64,000 nt of DNA from Paguma larvata (lineage: Eukaryota; Chordata; Mammalia; Carnivora; Viverridae), in NCBI GenBank assembly GCA_030068075.1, contig CM057844.1, positions 1,860,001 to 1,924,000 on the forward strand, given 5' to 3'. Below are positions 10,785-22,584 of this stretch, one piece after another (the stretch's first letter is position 1; the number at the start of each line of letters is the position of its first letter). The notes beneath the pieces were generated by a model. That model was not told the origin of the DNA, searched no databases, and saw nothing but the letters and a program-made list of their open reading frames with translations. Position numbers and translations under genes: made by a program.

Positions 10785-11041
10785 AAAGAAATATCTGTCT
10801 AATCATTAGTTAACCATGAAGCTAAATGAGCAGAGACTTCAGAGGCCACAAATGAAAAAGAATACAGATTTTACTGAATTAGCCCAGGAAATTCACTAAA
10901 CAAGCAAATATAAACACTAACAAACAGAAAGAAAACAAACCATGGAGAAGGAAGAATGATTTTCATTATATTCTTTAAAATATCCAGTTTTCAACAGCAA
11001 ACACAAAATATATAACATACAAAGAACAGGAAAAGTTAGTC

Positions 11042-11042
<1 letters not shown>

Positions 11043-11085
<43 letters not shown>
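11043..11085. repeat. (AC)n microsatellite
   Basis: Pure AC dinucleotide run of about 21 units inside the ancient L1. Uninterrupted, so likely length-polymorphic. Confidence 0.97.
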
Positions 11086-11088
<3 letters not shown>

Positions 11089-11575
11089 GTCAACAGACAC
11101 TATTCCTTAAGAAGCCCAGACATTATACTTATAAGTAAAAGACTTTGTATAACCTATTTTTAAATATATTCAAAGAACTAAGGGAAACTATATCTGAAGA
11201 TCTAAAATAAAGTAAGAGGAATATGTAGCTCACTAAATAGATAATATAAATAAAGAGATTAAAACAATTTTTTAAAAGAATCAAATAGAAATTCTGGAGT
11301 CGAAGTCCACAATAACTGGAATGAAAAATTCACTAGAGAGGTTCACAAGCAAATCTGAGCTGACAGATAAATTAATCAGTAAATTTGAAGTTAGGCAAAT
11401 TGAGTTTATACAGACTGAGAAATAGAAAAACATAATGATAAAAAATAAGCAGAATCTCAGAGGCCTGTGGGGTACCACCCAGTATATCCGAATATACATA
11501 TTGAAAGTTCCTGAAGTAGAAGACAGCAAAGGGGGCAGAAAGACTATTGAAATATTTTTGAAAGATTATTGATTT

Positions 11576-11776
11576 AGGGGCACCTGGGTGGCTGTCAGTT
11601 GAGTATCTAACTCTTAATTTTGGTTCAGGTCATGATCCCAGGGTTGTGGGATCAAGCCCCATGTCAGACTCCATGCTGAGCATGGAGCTTGCTTAGGATT
11701 CTCTTTTTCTCTCCCTCTGTCCCTCTCCCCATCTCATGCACTTGCTTGGTCTCTCACTCTCTCTCAAATAATCTTA
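11576..11776 (+). mobile_element. tRNA-Lys-derived SINE (SINEC type)
   Basis: Head 'ggggcacctgggtggctg', 'gtcatgatcccagggttg', B-box region 'gatcaagccccatg', CT-rich body and a short A-rich tail. Possible flanking repeats 'agattattgattt' and 'aaattattggct' are imperfect. Inserted in the ancient L1. Confidence 0.88.
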
Positions 11777-12108
11777 AATTATTGGCTCTTATTTGATGTA
11801 GTAATGATGGAAACCTTACCAAGTTTTATGAACAATAAAGATCTACACATTGGAGAAGTTCAATAAATTCCAGATAGGATAAACTCAAAGAGATACATAA
11901 TAAGACACATCATAAACTGCCCAAGACCAGATATATAAGATCTTGAAAGTAGAAAAAGAGAAATGACTCATCACGTATAGGGGATCCTTGTTAAGTCAAC
12001 ACTTGTTTTTACATCAGAAGGAGGACAAAGGGCAGTGGGGTGAAATATAAGAGATGTTCAAAGAAAAAGAATAAACAAACAAAAATAAAACTGTCAATCC
12101 AGAATCCC

Positions 12109-12310
12109 TTTTTAAAAGTTTATTAATTTAGAGATAGAGAGAGAGAGTGTGTGTGTATGTGCATGAGTAGGGGAGGAGGAGAGAGAGAATCTCAGCATGC
12201 TCCATGCTGTCGACACAGAACCCACTGTGGTGCTCAAACTAAAGAACTGTGAGATCATGACCTGAGTCAAAGTCAGAGGCTTAATTGACTGAGCCACCCA
12301 GGCGCCCCCC
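12109..12310 (-). mobile_element. tRNA-Lys-derived SINE (SINEC type)
   Basis: Reverse-complement SINE ending in the well-preserved head 'gagccacccaggcgcccc' at 12291-12308. A GA/GT-rich stretch replaces part of the body. It abuts the tail of a second SINE on the right. Confidence 0.88.
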
Positions 12311-12312
12311 CC

Positions 12313-12358
12313 TTTTTTAAAAGTTTATTTATTTATTTTGACAGAGAGAGAGAGAGAA
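12313..12358 (-). mobile_element. SINE tail fragment, partner of the adjacent SINE
   Basis: 'aaaagtttatttatttattt' followed by GA repeats is the 3' tail and start of the CT-rich body of a minus-strand SINE with no head. The imperfect TSD pair 'ccagaatcccttt' (12099-12111) and 'ccaagaattcttt' (12359-12371) encloses both units. Confidence 0.65.
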
Positions 12359-14497
12359 CCAAGAATTCTTTATGTAGGAAAACTACTTTCTGAAGCAGAA
12401 TAAGATTAAAAAAAGAATCTGTCATAGGCATATCTATTTTATAAGAATATTAAAAAGGAATTTTTACGTTGAAATGAAACAACAGTAGATAGTAACAAAT
12501 CCACATGAAGAAATAAAGAATACTAGCAAAGGTAACAACATAGATAAATATAAAAGAATAAATGCAATTTTGCTTAACATTTCCCCCCAAATTAGATTGA
12601 AAACTAAAACTACATAAAACAATAATTATAAAATTGTATTGGTGGGTTTATAATGTGTAAAGATTCAATTTCTATTACAATAATAGCACAAAGTAGGGAC
12701 GAATGAGAAAAGGTTTTTCATATTATTAGAAGTAAATTGGTATTAATACAAACTAGATTGCTATAAAATTAATTAGTAATTTTAATACGAAGGGGAGCCC
12801 TTAAAAAAGAACTCAAGTTATAGAAAAATTTGATAAGAATATTGAAATAGTACACAGCAAAATACTTAACACAAAAAGTAATAGATGAAAAGAACAAAAA
12901 ATACATTAGAAATATAGAAAACAAATAGCAAAATGACAAGATGTAAATCTTCTTATCAGTGATTACATTAAATATAAATGTTTAAACTTTCTAGTCAAAA
13001 GACAGACATGAAATTTTTAAATGAAAAAAAGTGACTCAACTATATGCTGTCTGTTAGAGACACACTTTAGATTCGAAAGCATTAAAAATTTGAAAATAAA
13101 AAATGGAAATGGATATACCATCCAAAAGTACCTAAAGCAGAGGTGGAGTTTCTGTACTAATATACAAAGTAAACTTTAACAAAAACTTATCACTAGAAAC
13201 AAATCATAATATTTTTATAATGATAAAAGTGTCAATCCATCAGGAAGGCATTATAATTATAAAAAATGTATGCACTAAGCAACACAGCCTCAAAATAGAA
13301 GAAGTAGAAATTGATTTAATTGAAGAGAGAAATGGAAAATTCAACAATATCAGCTGAAGACTTCAATATGTCACTTTCAATAATGGATAGAACGACCAGA
13401 CATAAAAATAATTAGTTGTAAGACTCACATTTCTCAATTTCACAACTTGCTACAGATTGATAGTAATCAACACAGAATGTACTGGCATAAGAATACACAT
13501 TATATATCACTGAAATGGAATTAAGAAACTGGAAATAAATGCTTACATTTATGGCCATTTGCTCTTTGACAAAAATGCAAATATTCAATGGAGAAAGAAA
13601 TGTCTTTTAACAAAGTGCTAAGACAACTGGATATCCAAACGCAGGATATCCTACTTCATGCCATATTTAAAAAAATACAAAATGATTTCAAGAGTTAAAT
13701 TTAATAGCTAAAACTATAAAATTCTTAGAATAAAATAGAAAAAAGATAGGTGTAAATCTTTTGTGACCTTAGATTAGGCAATGGTTACTGAGATATAATA
13801 CCCAAAACACAAATAATAATAAGAAAAATAAATGAAGATAAACTGAACTTTTCAAAACTTGTTCATGTGCTTCAAAAGTCACTCTCTAGAAAGTGAAAAT
13901 ACAACCTACAATAATAGAAGAAAATATTGCAAACCATGTATCTGATAAGGTAAAGATCATTTACAATTCAACCAAAAGGAAAAATATAATTTAATTTTTT
14001 AAAGGTAAAGAATTGAACAGACATTCCCCCCAGAGAATATATACAAATGATCAAAAGAGCATCAAAAGATGGTCAACATCATTAGTCTTTAGGCGAATGC
14101 AAATTAAAACTACAATGAAATATCACATTATAGCCACTAGGATAGATATAATAAAAAATACAGAAAACACAGGTGTTGGAGTGAATGTGGAGAAATTGAA
14201 ACTCTCCTACATTGCTAATAGCAACGTAGAATGTGGTTGCTTTAAAAACATTTTGTCACTTCTTTAAATAGTTAAACATAGAGTTGCCGTGAGAGTCAGA
14301 AATTCCACTTCTAGATACATATCCAAGAGAACTGAAATATATATCCACACAAGAAAATAGCCACAAATATTCACCGCCATTTTATTCATAACAGACAAAC
14401 ATTGGAAATAACTCAAATGTCTATTAATTGATTAGTAGATAAAAAAATGTTCTACTCATATACAATGGATTATTATTCCTACCTAAAAAGGAAATGA

Positions 14498-14672
14498 GGG
14501 CTGCCTGGGTGACTCAGTCGACCTTTGATTTTGGCTCAGGTCATGATCTCACAGTTCCTGAGTTCAAGCCCCATGTTGGGCTCTACTCTGGCGGCAGAAC
14601 CCTGCTTAGGATTCTCTTTCTCTCTCTGCCCCTCCCCTGCTAACTCTCTCTCAAAATAAATAAACTTGAAAA
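14498..14672 (+). mobile_element. tRNA-Lys-derived SINE (SINEC type)
   Basis: Head 'gggctgcctgggtgactcag', 'gtcatgatctcacagttcc', B-box region 'gagttcaagccccatg', CT-rich body and AATAAATAAAC tail. Inserted in the 3' part of the ancient L1; flanking 'aaaaaggaaatg' and 'aaaagaaggaagtg' may be the degraded TSD. Confidence 0.88.
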
Positions 14673-14739
14673 AAAAGAAGGAAGTGTTGATACATACCTC
14701 AACATGGATAAACATTGAAAACATTATGCTGAGTGAAAT

Positions 14740-14825
14740 GATTTTTCGATTCTGGATATTTCATATAAAAAGTATCACGAAATGTCATGATACTTTTTAT
14801 ATGAAATATCCAGAATCGAAAAATC
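14740..14825. repeat. Perfect 38-bp inverted repeat with 10-base loop
   Basis: Left arm 14740-14777 is the exact reverse complement of right arm 14788-14825; the loop is 14778-14787. The right arm continues naturally into L1 3' sequence, whereas the left arm replaces the L1 bases expected there, so the left arm looks like an inverted copy of the right one. Confidence 0.95.
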
Positions 14826-15058
14826 CATTAAGAAAGTAGATTAGTGGTTGTCAAGGGCTTATGTTAGAGTGGAATAGGGAGTGACTGCCAATGCATACAG
14901 AGTTTCTTATGGGGTGATGAAATGCTCTAGAATTAAATGGTGGTGATGGATCACAATTTTTTGAAAATACTAAAAATCATTTAATTGTATACTTTAGAAA
15001 GATACATTTTAAGATATGTGAATTGTATCTCTATTAAAATAAATAATAAATTAATGAA

Positions 15059-15690
15059 AGAAAAATATCAGTTGATGAACATAAATCATTATTCATAATT
15101 AATGATGGGCATAAAATCATTAAGCATCTTAAATATGTGCTGCACTCAGGTTATATAAATTCAAAAGGTAATTTTGATAGGTCACTTTTTTTTTTTTAGT
15201 ATTTACAAGAGTCTAATATTGTTCAAAGAACATTATATCTCTTTTAATCTCAGAACAACAATCCTATGGAGAACGTGTTTTTCTGTCCTCTAATTTACAC
15301 AACAGAATTTAAGCAGAGAGAAGTAAAATAACTTACTCGAAGTCATTGAGCACCATTCTTTTGTTGTCAGTTGAAGAAGTTTTAAAATAAAGTAACTCCA
15401 CTTAGTTTATATTCTAAGATCCCAAGAAGAATGCATTCTTTTTATTTTTATTATTTCCTTTTTTTTATTATTTCCAAAGATAGGTACTTCATAATTCCCA
15501 TTTTATAGATAAGGAAACAAACCTGAGAGGCTAAAACTTGAACCAGCAAGTCTCTTAAAGAAGAAGAAAAGAGTACTTGTTGAACCATGTCCATCCATGA
15601 GCATTGGAATTAGCCAAAGTCTGCACCGATGCACATTTTAATTTTAAAAATTAAAGATACTATATATTAGACAACTCAGCAGTTAAAAAT
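15059..15690 (-). repeat. MIR-like fragments in AT-rich sequence
   Basis: Parts of 15190-15410 ('aatctcagaacaacaatcct') and 15485-15545 ('cattttatagataaggaaac') resemble the reverse strand of MIR SINEs. Both are heavily decayed. The rest is AT-rich with no recognisable content. Confidence 0.35.
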
Positions 15691-15699
15691 GCCTGTGGA

Positions 15700-15955
15700 T
15701 TATTTGTATGGCATTTTGGAAAAGACAAACTACAGGTACAGAAAGAAGATCACTGGTTGCTGGCATGGAGTGAGGGTGGAAAGGAATTGTCTACAAAAGG
15801 GCATTAGGGAATTTTTTGAGATGATGGGAATATTTTGTGTCTTGATTGTAGTTGTAGTTATATGATGTAATTTATTTGTTACAACTCATAGAACAGGACA
15901 CTAAAATGAGTATTATTGTATGCAAATTATACTTCGATAAATCTGACATTGAAAA
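15700..15955 (+). mobile_element. Ancient LINE-1 3' end
   Basis: 'agatcactggttgctggca', 'ggaattttttgagatgatgg', 'tcttgattgtagttgtagtt' and 'gcaaattatacttcgataaa' follow the order of old mammalian L1 3'UTRs. Plus orientation, truncated. Confidence 0.65.
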
Positions 15956-16779
15956 AAATAAGGAATCATTGGCATCCTAAGGCTCATGCCTACAGAGGTT
16001 AGAGACAAAGCTATAAGTGTAACCCAGGTCAGCCAGTGCAATATAATAATCTAAGTCTGAAAGCACAGGACTTGCCACCATGACTACATTCTCCCAGGAA
16101 ACACACTCAGCACTTCGTCCTCCTACCTGAATGGTAACCTTCATTACCATAAGGTGGAACACTGACATGAAAGTCCACCCTCTTAAATTCTATTTTCCAG
16201 AAAGTATATAATAAATTCTTTTAGAATCTATTTCCTTTAATGGCTTTTCCTTCAATAGAATAAAACTAGAGACATGTGTATTAATAACCACATTCTTCAG
16301 CAAGAAGTGCTTTTACATTTTTTGCATTGGTGCCACATAAGATTAGAAAACCAGTACTATTTAAGCTCACAGAAAAAGCTTCATCTTCATTTAATCATTG
16401 TTGCCAGTGTGCAGTTGGTCCAGGACAGCAGGGAGAGGTGTGCTGGTCATCAGACTTTCCCACAGGCAGGGGATTTTTGATGGAGAGATGAGAATGAGAA
16501 GAAGGATCCCCACTAATGGCCCTGGTCATGTAGCTGCCCAGGGCTCCCCAGAGAGATCTGTGTGCAGATGCTGTGGGAAGTGAGTCATTCTAGTTTGAAC
16601 TCTTCCCTTCAGTAAAATACAAAGATCCTCTGTGAACCTGAGGATCAAATCTTGAGTGAACAAGAGGAAGAACTGAAACAGACATGCTGTATTATATCAT
16701 AACTGAAGGCATCTCAACATCAGATTAAGTTATTATGTCAGCAAACATCATTTCACTTATGTTCCTGTCACAATTCTAT
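15956..16779. other. Unassigned non-coding sequence
   Basis: No repeat family or exon recognised. Overlapping 61- to 68-codon frames at about 16.27-16.58 kb have no family resemblance. Confidence 0.5.
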
Positions 16780-16992
16780 GCATTTTATAATTATCAAGAC
16801 TTTATCTATAGAAAATAACTTTTGTTTATAATACCTATGGAGAAGTTATTATTACTATATCCATACTAAAAACATGGAAACTGAGGCACAAAGGGAACAT
16901 GTTCTAAAATCACAAAAGTATTAAGTGACAGTGTCAAGATTTGAATCCAGCCATCCTATCTCCAGCATCCTCCTCCTAACAGTATGGAGTCT
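16780..16992 (-). repeat. MIR SINE relic
   Basis: 'aacatggaaactgaggcaca', 'aagtgacagtgtcaagatt' and 'tgaatccagccatcc' follow the reversed MIR core in order. Diverged, as expected for this pre-eutherian family. Confidence 0.6.
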
Positions 16993-17086
16993 TTTCAAGT
17001 TTATGTTATAATGTTTCATATAATTATATGTAAATAGATTAGATATCAACATGTATAGATATAAGTTATCAAATTGATAGAAATAT

Positions 17087-17280
17087 ATGGATGGATGGAT
17101 GCATGGATGCATGGATGTATGGATGGAAGAAGAGAGGGAAGGAAGGAGGAAAAAAGGATTGAGGGATGGAAGGAAGAGGAGAGAGAAGAAATAAGGAAAG
17201 GAGGAATAGATGGGTGGATACAGGAAGGGAGAGAGTGATAGGGGAAAAGAGAAGAAGGGACTTAGAGATGGGTAGATAAG
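17087..17280. repeat. (GGAT)n / (GGAA)n purine-rich tract
   Basis: Starts as GGAT tetramers with GCAT variants, then becomes an imperfect GGAA/GAGA tract of about 190 bases, almost free of pyrimidines on the plus strand in its second half. The minus-strand open frame through it is a product of the repeat. Confidence 0.9.
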
Positions 17281-17481
17281 TGCTGGATTTGAAAGAGGGT
17301 GGGATTGGTGAATAGATGGATACATGGAAAGATAGATGTATAGGTTAAATATCTACTTCTTGGGTATTTCTTGATTTCAGAGTATGGAGATACAAGGATA
17401 GTGCAATAAATAAAAACACAAAACTTTACATTTGCAGCAACTAACACATATTAAGGACCTAAAGATATAAACATTATTCTT

Positions 17482-17698
17482 TTTTTTTAATTTTTTTAAT
17501 GTTTATTTATTTTTGAGACATAGAGACAGAGCGTGAGAAGGAGAAGGGCAGAGAGAGAGGGAGACACAGAATCCAAAGCAGGCTCCAGCCTCTGAGCTGT
17601 CAGCACAGAGCCCGACGCGGGGCTGGAACTCAGGAACCGTGTGATCATGACCTGAGCCGAAGTAAGACACTCAACCGATTGAGCCACCCAGGCGCCCC
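17482..17698 (-). mobile_element. tRNA-Lys-derived SINE inserted in an L1 poly(A) junction
   Basis: Well-preserved reverse SINE with head 'gagccacccaggcgcccc'. The flanks 'cattattcttttttt' plus 'aatttttt' occur at both 17472 and 17699, so the TSD includes the poly(T) of the adjacent minus-strand L1 fragment. The SINE therefore landed in the tail of that L1. Confidence 0.92.
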
Positions 17699-17708
17699 CA
17701 TTATTCTT

Positions 17709-17867
17709 TTTTTAATTTTTTGAATAATTTATTGTCAATTTGGTTTCCATACAACACCCCATGATAATCCCAACAAGTGCGCTCCTCCGTGCCCATCACC
17801 CATTCTCCCCCCTCCCACACCCCCCTCTCCCCTCAGTTTGTTCTTAGTCTTTGAGAGTCTCTCATGT
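17709..17867 (-). mobile_element. Severely 5'-truncated LINE-1 3' end
   Basis: About 160 bases of L1 3'UTR in reverse: 'ttatt' signal region, 'tcaatttggtttccatacaa', C-rich tract and 'agtctttgagagtctctcatg'. TSD 'aaacattattctt' at 17469-17481 and 17868-17880 spans both this L1 and the SINE inserted in its tail. Confidence 0.88.
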
Positions 17868-17880
17868 AAACATTATTCTT

Positions 17881-18654
17881 AATATAATATCAATTATTTT
17901 GAAGTCATAAAATTAAGGCCCTTTATTAACCCATATTTTAGAGGAAGAGAAGGTGGAGGAGAAGGAGGAGAAGTGGCAACTAAAATAATTTTTTTCCACA
18001 GATTCCACTTCTAACTATGTAAGTCCCAATATATTACCTATGACCAGATCAAACGAATGAGTTGTTGACTCCAAAGGAGCATTAAAAAATTAGTAAACTG
18101 AGGACATGGGTTCAGAGTCAGAGAGGAAATGGCCGAGCCAGGGAACAGAAATAGCGGTGACTCTTGGTTTAGTCACAATTTCTGGAGCTCTAACTGCCAT
18201 CCAGCAAACCACCAACCATATAGAACAGTGTGGGGAGGATAGTAGAGAAATAGGGGGAGTTGGGAATAGGGAAAGGGAATAATATTTACCTTCAGCTAGC
18301 CAGAATTTTCACATCACAAAATGACTGCAGAAGCTAACTTTCAACTATGGGTGGACATCTAGGAATAGTAACACCTGTTCGACCCCAAGTGGTATTATTA
18401 ATATCATGTATCTTAAGTTGTAGCTGTACAAATTCATTCTTTATAAAAAAGTCCACACTATTTTTATTTTAATACAAAACCATACCATCCTTGGTGAACT
18501 CAAATGTATTAGTCTTATTGCTTTGGCTATTAAAAGAAAGTTAAACAAAAATTGTACCTCTCTACCTTTCAGAGACACTAAGAAAGAAGATTCTGCACAT
18601 ATTAACCAAATAAACAAGGTTATAATGGAAAATATGTGAAATATTAAACTATCT
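17881..18654. other. Unassigned non-coding sequence
   Basis: AT-rich sequence with no recognised family, splice-flanked frame or RNA gene. Confidence 0.5.
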
Positions 18655-19165
18655 GTGTTGTATCATTTAACTTTCACTGTGTAACAAACCTTCTCAAAAC
18701 TGAGTAGCTTAATGAAATAATTGTTATTTAACTTTTGATTCTATGACGTTAGCTAGGTGGTTTTTCTGGTCAAATTAGCTTAGCTGATCTCAAATGGGCT
18801 TGCTCATGCTGTTGTCAGCCCATGGGATGGCTGACATAATCCAGGGTGGATAATCTAGGCTGGCCTTGTTCACATGCTTGGCACACTGTTGGATAGGGTA
18901 GTAAGGGTGGCTGAACTATGTGTTTTTCAGCATCCAGTAAACCAGCTCAGTCTTCTTCAAATGGCAGCAATTGAGTATTTCCAAAAGCAGAAAGTTAATA
19001 AGTCCCAATCAAATGCTTTTCAACTGTCTTCTTGCATGACAATAGTTAATGTCCCATTGGCCAAAACAGGTAAAATGGCCAACCCAGAATCAGGGGATAA
19101 AGAAATAGACTTTGCCCCTTAATGGAAGGAGATGTAAAATCACATTGCAAGAGAAAGGAAACTCA
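18655..19165. repeat. Ancient LTR-like repeat, fairly complete
   Basis: Begins near 'ctgtgtaacaaaccttctc', continues 'actgagtagcttaatgaaat' and closes with 'aaatagactttgcccctta', 'atggaaggagatgtaaaat' and 'cacattgcaagag'. I recognise this order from a common old mammalian LTR-like repeat (probably ERVL/MaLR-related) but cannot give the name. The 82-codon frame inside is not protein-like. Confidence 0.5.
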
Positions 19166-19409
19166 GAGAATAACTTCAGTAATATATATTACTTACATGT
19201 ATAGATTCACAGATTAACATACAATGCTGAAAAAAACCCACAACTTCCCATTCCAGTGGATTGGAACAGTTTTGGAGTTATGGCACTGTCTGAAATCTGA
19301 TAAACTCTACACTTTCTCTTTTAAATATGCATGTGCATATTAGAATTTGTTCCCCTCAAATCCAGGTTTACAAATTGAGGGACAATTCGCAAAATTACTT
19401 CTGTACTTC

Positions 19410-19550
19410 TTAGAATGTTGATGCCAAAAGATAGAAAGGCATTCTAAGAAACTGTTCCAGATTAAAGGACACTAAAAGACATGCCAACTAAATGCATTGT
19501 ATAATCCTAAATTGTAATCTGAATGGAAGAAAATAGTTATAAAGAATAAT
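19410..19550 (+). mobile_element. Ancient L1M-type 3' region, left piece of a split element
   Basis: 'gaaactgttccagattaaag' and 'acatgccaactaaatgcatt' match an ancient L1 3'UTR (my attribution; family uncertain). The same element resumes at about 25055 with 'tggcaattggcagaagg'; everything between was inserted later. Confidence 0.55.
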
Positions 19551-22500
19551 GTATCCTCTCCCGAGCAATCAATGGATCAAATAAGAAATTAAAGGGTAAA
19601 TAAAAAAGTTTTCTGATACAAATAAAAATGGAAATACAACATACCTGAACTTACGAACGCAGTAAAAGCATCTCTAAGACAGAAATTCATAGCAATAGAT
19701 AATTACATTAAGGAGCAAGAAATATACCAAATAAACAACCTAACTTGATGTCTCAGGGAACTAGAAAAAGAAAAACAAACTGAGTCTAAATTGCGCATAT
19801 GGAAGGAAACCATAAAGATTTGAGCAGAAATAAAAATGAATAATAGATAAACAATAAAAAAGATTAACCAAACTAAGAGGTGGTTCTTTGAAAAGAAAAA
19901 CAAATTGGCAAACCCTTAGAGAACCCAAGCCAACAAAACTGTAAATGAAAATAACATATTGCAACTTATATCACAGAACTAAAAAAAGAAATTCATAAGA
20001 GGCTACTATGAACAACTCTACTCCCACAAACTGAAAAACCTGGAAGAAATGGAAAATTATTAGAAAAGTAAAAGTTACCAGGCTGAATCAAAAATAGAAA
20101 ATCTGGATAGACTAATTACTAGCTAAGGGCTTGAATCAGTAATCAAAATGATCTTAATAAAGAAAAGTCCAGGACAGAGAGCTTCACTGGTGAATTTTAC
20201 CAAATACTTAAAGAATTAATACCAACCTTTCCCAAATTCTTCCAAAAACATCGAAGAGAAGGGAATACTACTAAATTTGTTTTAAGAGGCTTGAATTATC
20301 TTGATACCAAATCCAGAAACGGAAATGACCAGAGAAGAAAACTGCAGGCCAATATCCCTAATGCACATAGATGCAAAAATTCTCAGTAAAATACTAGAAG
20401 ACGGAAATCTACAGCACATTAAAAGGATCATTCACTGTGTCGAACTGTTTATCTGTGAGATGTGAGGAAAATTCAACATCAGCAAATCAAGCAATGTGAT
20501 AAATTACATTAACAAATGAAAAGAATCATATAATCTCAATAGATATAGAAAAGGCATTTCACAAAAGTCAGCAAATTTTTATGATAAAACCTTAAAAAAT
20601 TAGACATAGGAGGAACATATCTCAATATAGTAAAGGCCATATATGACAAGCACCCAGCTAACATCATATTCAGTGGTGAAATGTTGAAAGCTTTTCTTCT
20701 AGTATCAGGAACAAGACAAGGGCACCTACTCTCACCACTCCTACTCAAAATAGTACTGGAAGTCCTAGTTAGGGCAATCAGGCAACATACATAAATACAT
20801 ACATATATACATTTAAAAAATGTTTAAAAATAAAAATAAATAAAAGATGTCAGAGTTGGAAAGGAAGAAAAGCTGTCTCTATTTGCAGATGGTATTATTT
20901 TATTTATTTTTGATATAATTTTATATGTAGAAAAATCCTAAAGACTCTATCAAAAAACTGTTAGAGCTAGTCAATGAATTCAATAACGTTCCAGGATACA
21001 AAATTAACATGCAAAATCAGTAGCATTTCTATACATTAGATGTATTTTCTGAAAAAGAAACATAGAAATCAATTCAAAATAGCATTAAAAAAACAAAAAA
21101 CAAAATACTCATGGAAAAATTTAACTAAGGTGGTGAAAGGTCTCTACTCTGAAAACTCTAAGATATGGAAGAATTGAAAAAGACAGAAATAAATGGAAAG
21201 GTATCCTGTATTCATGGATTGGAAGAATTAATATTGTTAAAATGTCAATACTACCAAAGGCCATTTATAGATTCAATACAATCCCTATTGATATTCCAAT
21301 GGCATTTTTTTAAAAACAAAAGTAGAAACAAAATCTCCTAAAATTTATATAAGACCACAAAAGACCTCCAGTCTTTTCAAGTAAATCCTAAAAAAAGAAT
21401 AAAGCAGGAGGCACTACACTTCCTGATTTCAAGATATGCCATAAACTATGGTAATGAAAACAGTATGATACTGCATTAAAAACAGAGAAATAGACCAATA
21501 AAACAGAATCAAGAGCCCAGAAATAAACCCAAACATATATAGTCAACTAATATTTGACAAGAGAGCCAAGAATACACAATGGAGAAAAGATAGTCTCATC
21601 AATAAATGGTGCAGGGATAATTGGATATTCACATGTAAAAGAAAAAAACCGCACATATACGACTCAAAAAAATGAACTCAAAATAGATTAAAGACGTCAG
21701 TGCAAGACCTGAAACCATGAAACTCCTGGAAGAAAATAAAAATAAATCTCCTTGACATGGGTCTTGGTAATGAGTTTTGGGATGTGACATCTAAAGCACA
21801 AGCAACAAAATTAATAATAAAATAATTAATAGTAATAATGATAATAATAATAAAAACAAACAAGTATGGCTGCCTCAAACTCAAATCTTGGGTACAGGAA
21901 AAGAAACCATCAACAAAGTGAAAAGACAAGTCATGAGATGGGAAAAACATACATGCAAACCATGTATATGATTAAGGGTTAATATCCAAAATATATAAAG
22001 AAATCATACAACACAAAACTAAAAAAAAAAAAAGTAAAATAAAGGCAAAAGAGCTTAACAGGCATTTTTTTCCAAAGAAGATATATGAAAGGCCAATAGG
22101 TATAACCATTAGAGAAATACAAATGAAAACCGCAATGAAATATCACCTCTCATCTCTTTGGCCATTATCCAAAGTCGAAAGATAAATGTTGGTTTGGATG
22201 TTAAGAAAAAGAACCCCTTGTGTACTTGTGGTGGGATTGAAAATTGGTGCAGCCACTATGGAAAATATCGGACAGGTTCCTTCGATAATTAAGAATAGAA
22301 CTACCATATGATCCAGGAATTGCACTTCTGGAAATATATCCAAAGAAAAGAAACAACCTAGCTCAAAAAAAATATCTGCCTTCCATGTTCCTAACAGCAT
22401 TATTTACAATAGTTAAGGCATGGAAATAACCTAGGTGTCTATCGATGGCTAAATAGCTAAAGAAGTTGTTATATTATTATTCAACCATAAATAATTTAGG

Positions 22501-22584
22501 AAATCTTAGCATTTGAGACAACAAGGATGAAACTTAAAGGCATTATGCTAAGTGAAATACGTTAGACATTGAAAGACAAAAACT

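Larger units (their letters stand above)
10803..15058 (+). mobile_element. Ancient LINE-1 (L1M-type), internally deleted and interrupted
   Basis: Old, AT-rich, stop-filled L1. About 10960-11570 resembles ORF1 N-terminal sequence of ancient L1s ('aaatagaaattctggagtcg', 'aaaaattcactagagagg'). About 11800-12390 resembles the ORF1 C-terminal region ('gactcatcacgtataggggat', 'ccaagaattctttatg'). About 12480-12950 is the inter-ORF region, and 12955-13410 the endonuclease start ('ctatatgctgtctgttagag'). Near 13410-13440 the sequence jumps to the ORF2 C-terminal part ('ggcataagaatacacat'), so about 2 kb including the reverse transcriptase core is missing. The 3' end runs to about 15058. It is interrupted by SINEs at 11576, 12109 and 14498 and a (CA)n at 11043. 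Exact subfamily (L1ME/HAL1-like) not determinable by eye. Confidence 0.75.

Noticed and set aside
17087..17325. Minus-strand 134-codon frame rich in Ser, Pro and Leu
   Set aside because: It is a translation of the GGAT/GGAA tract.
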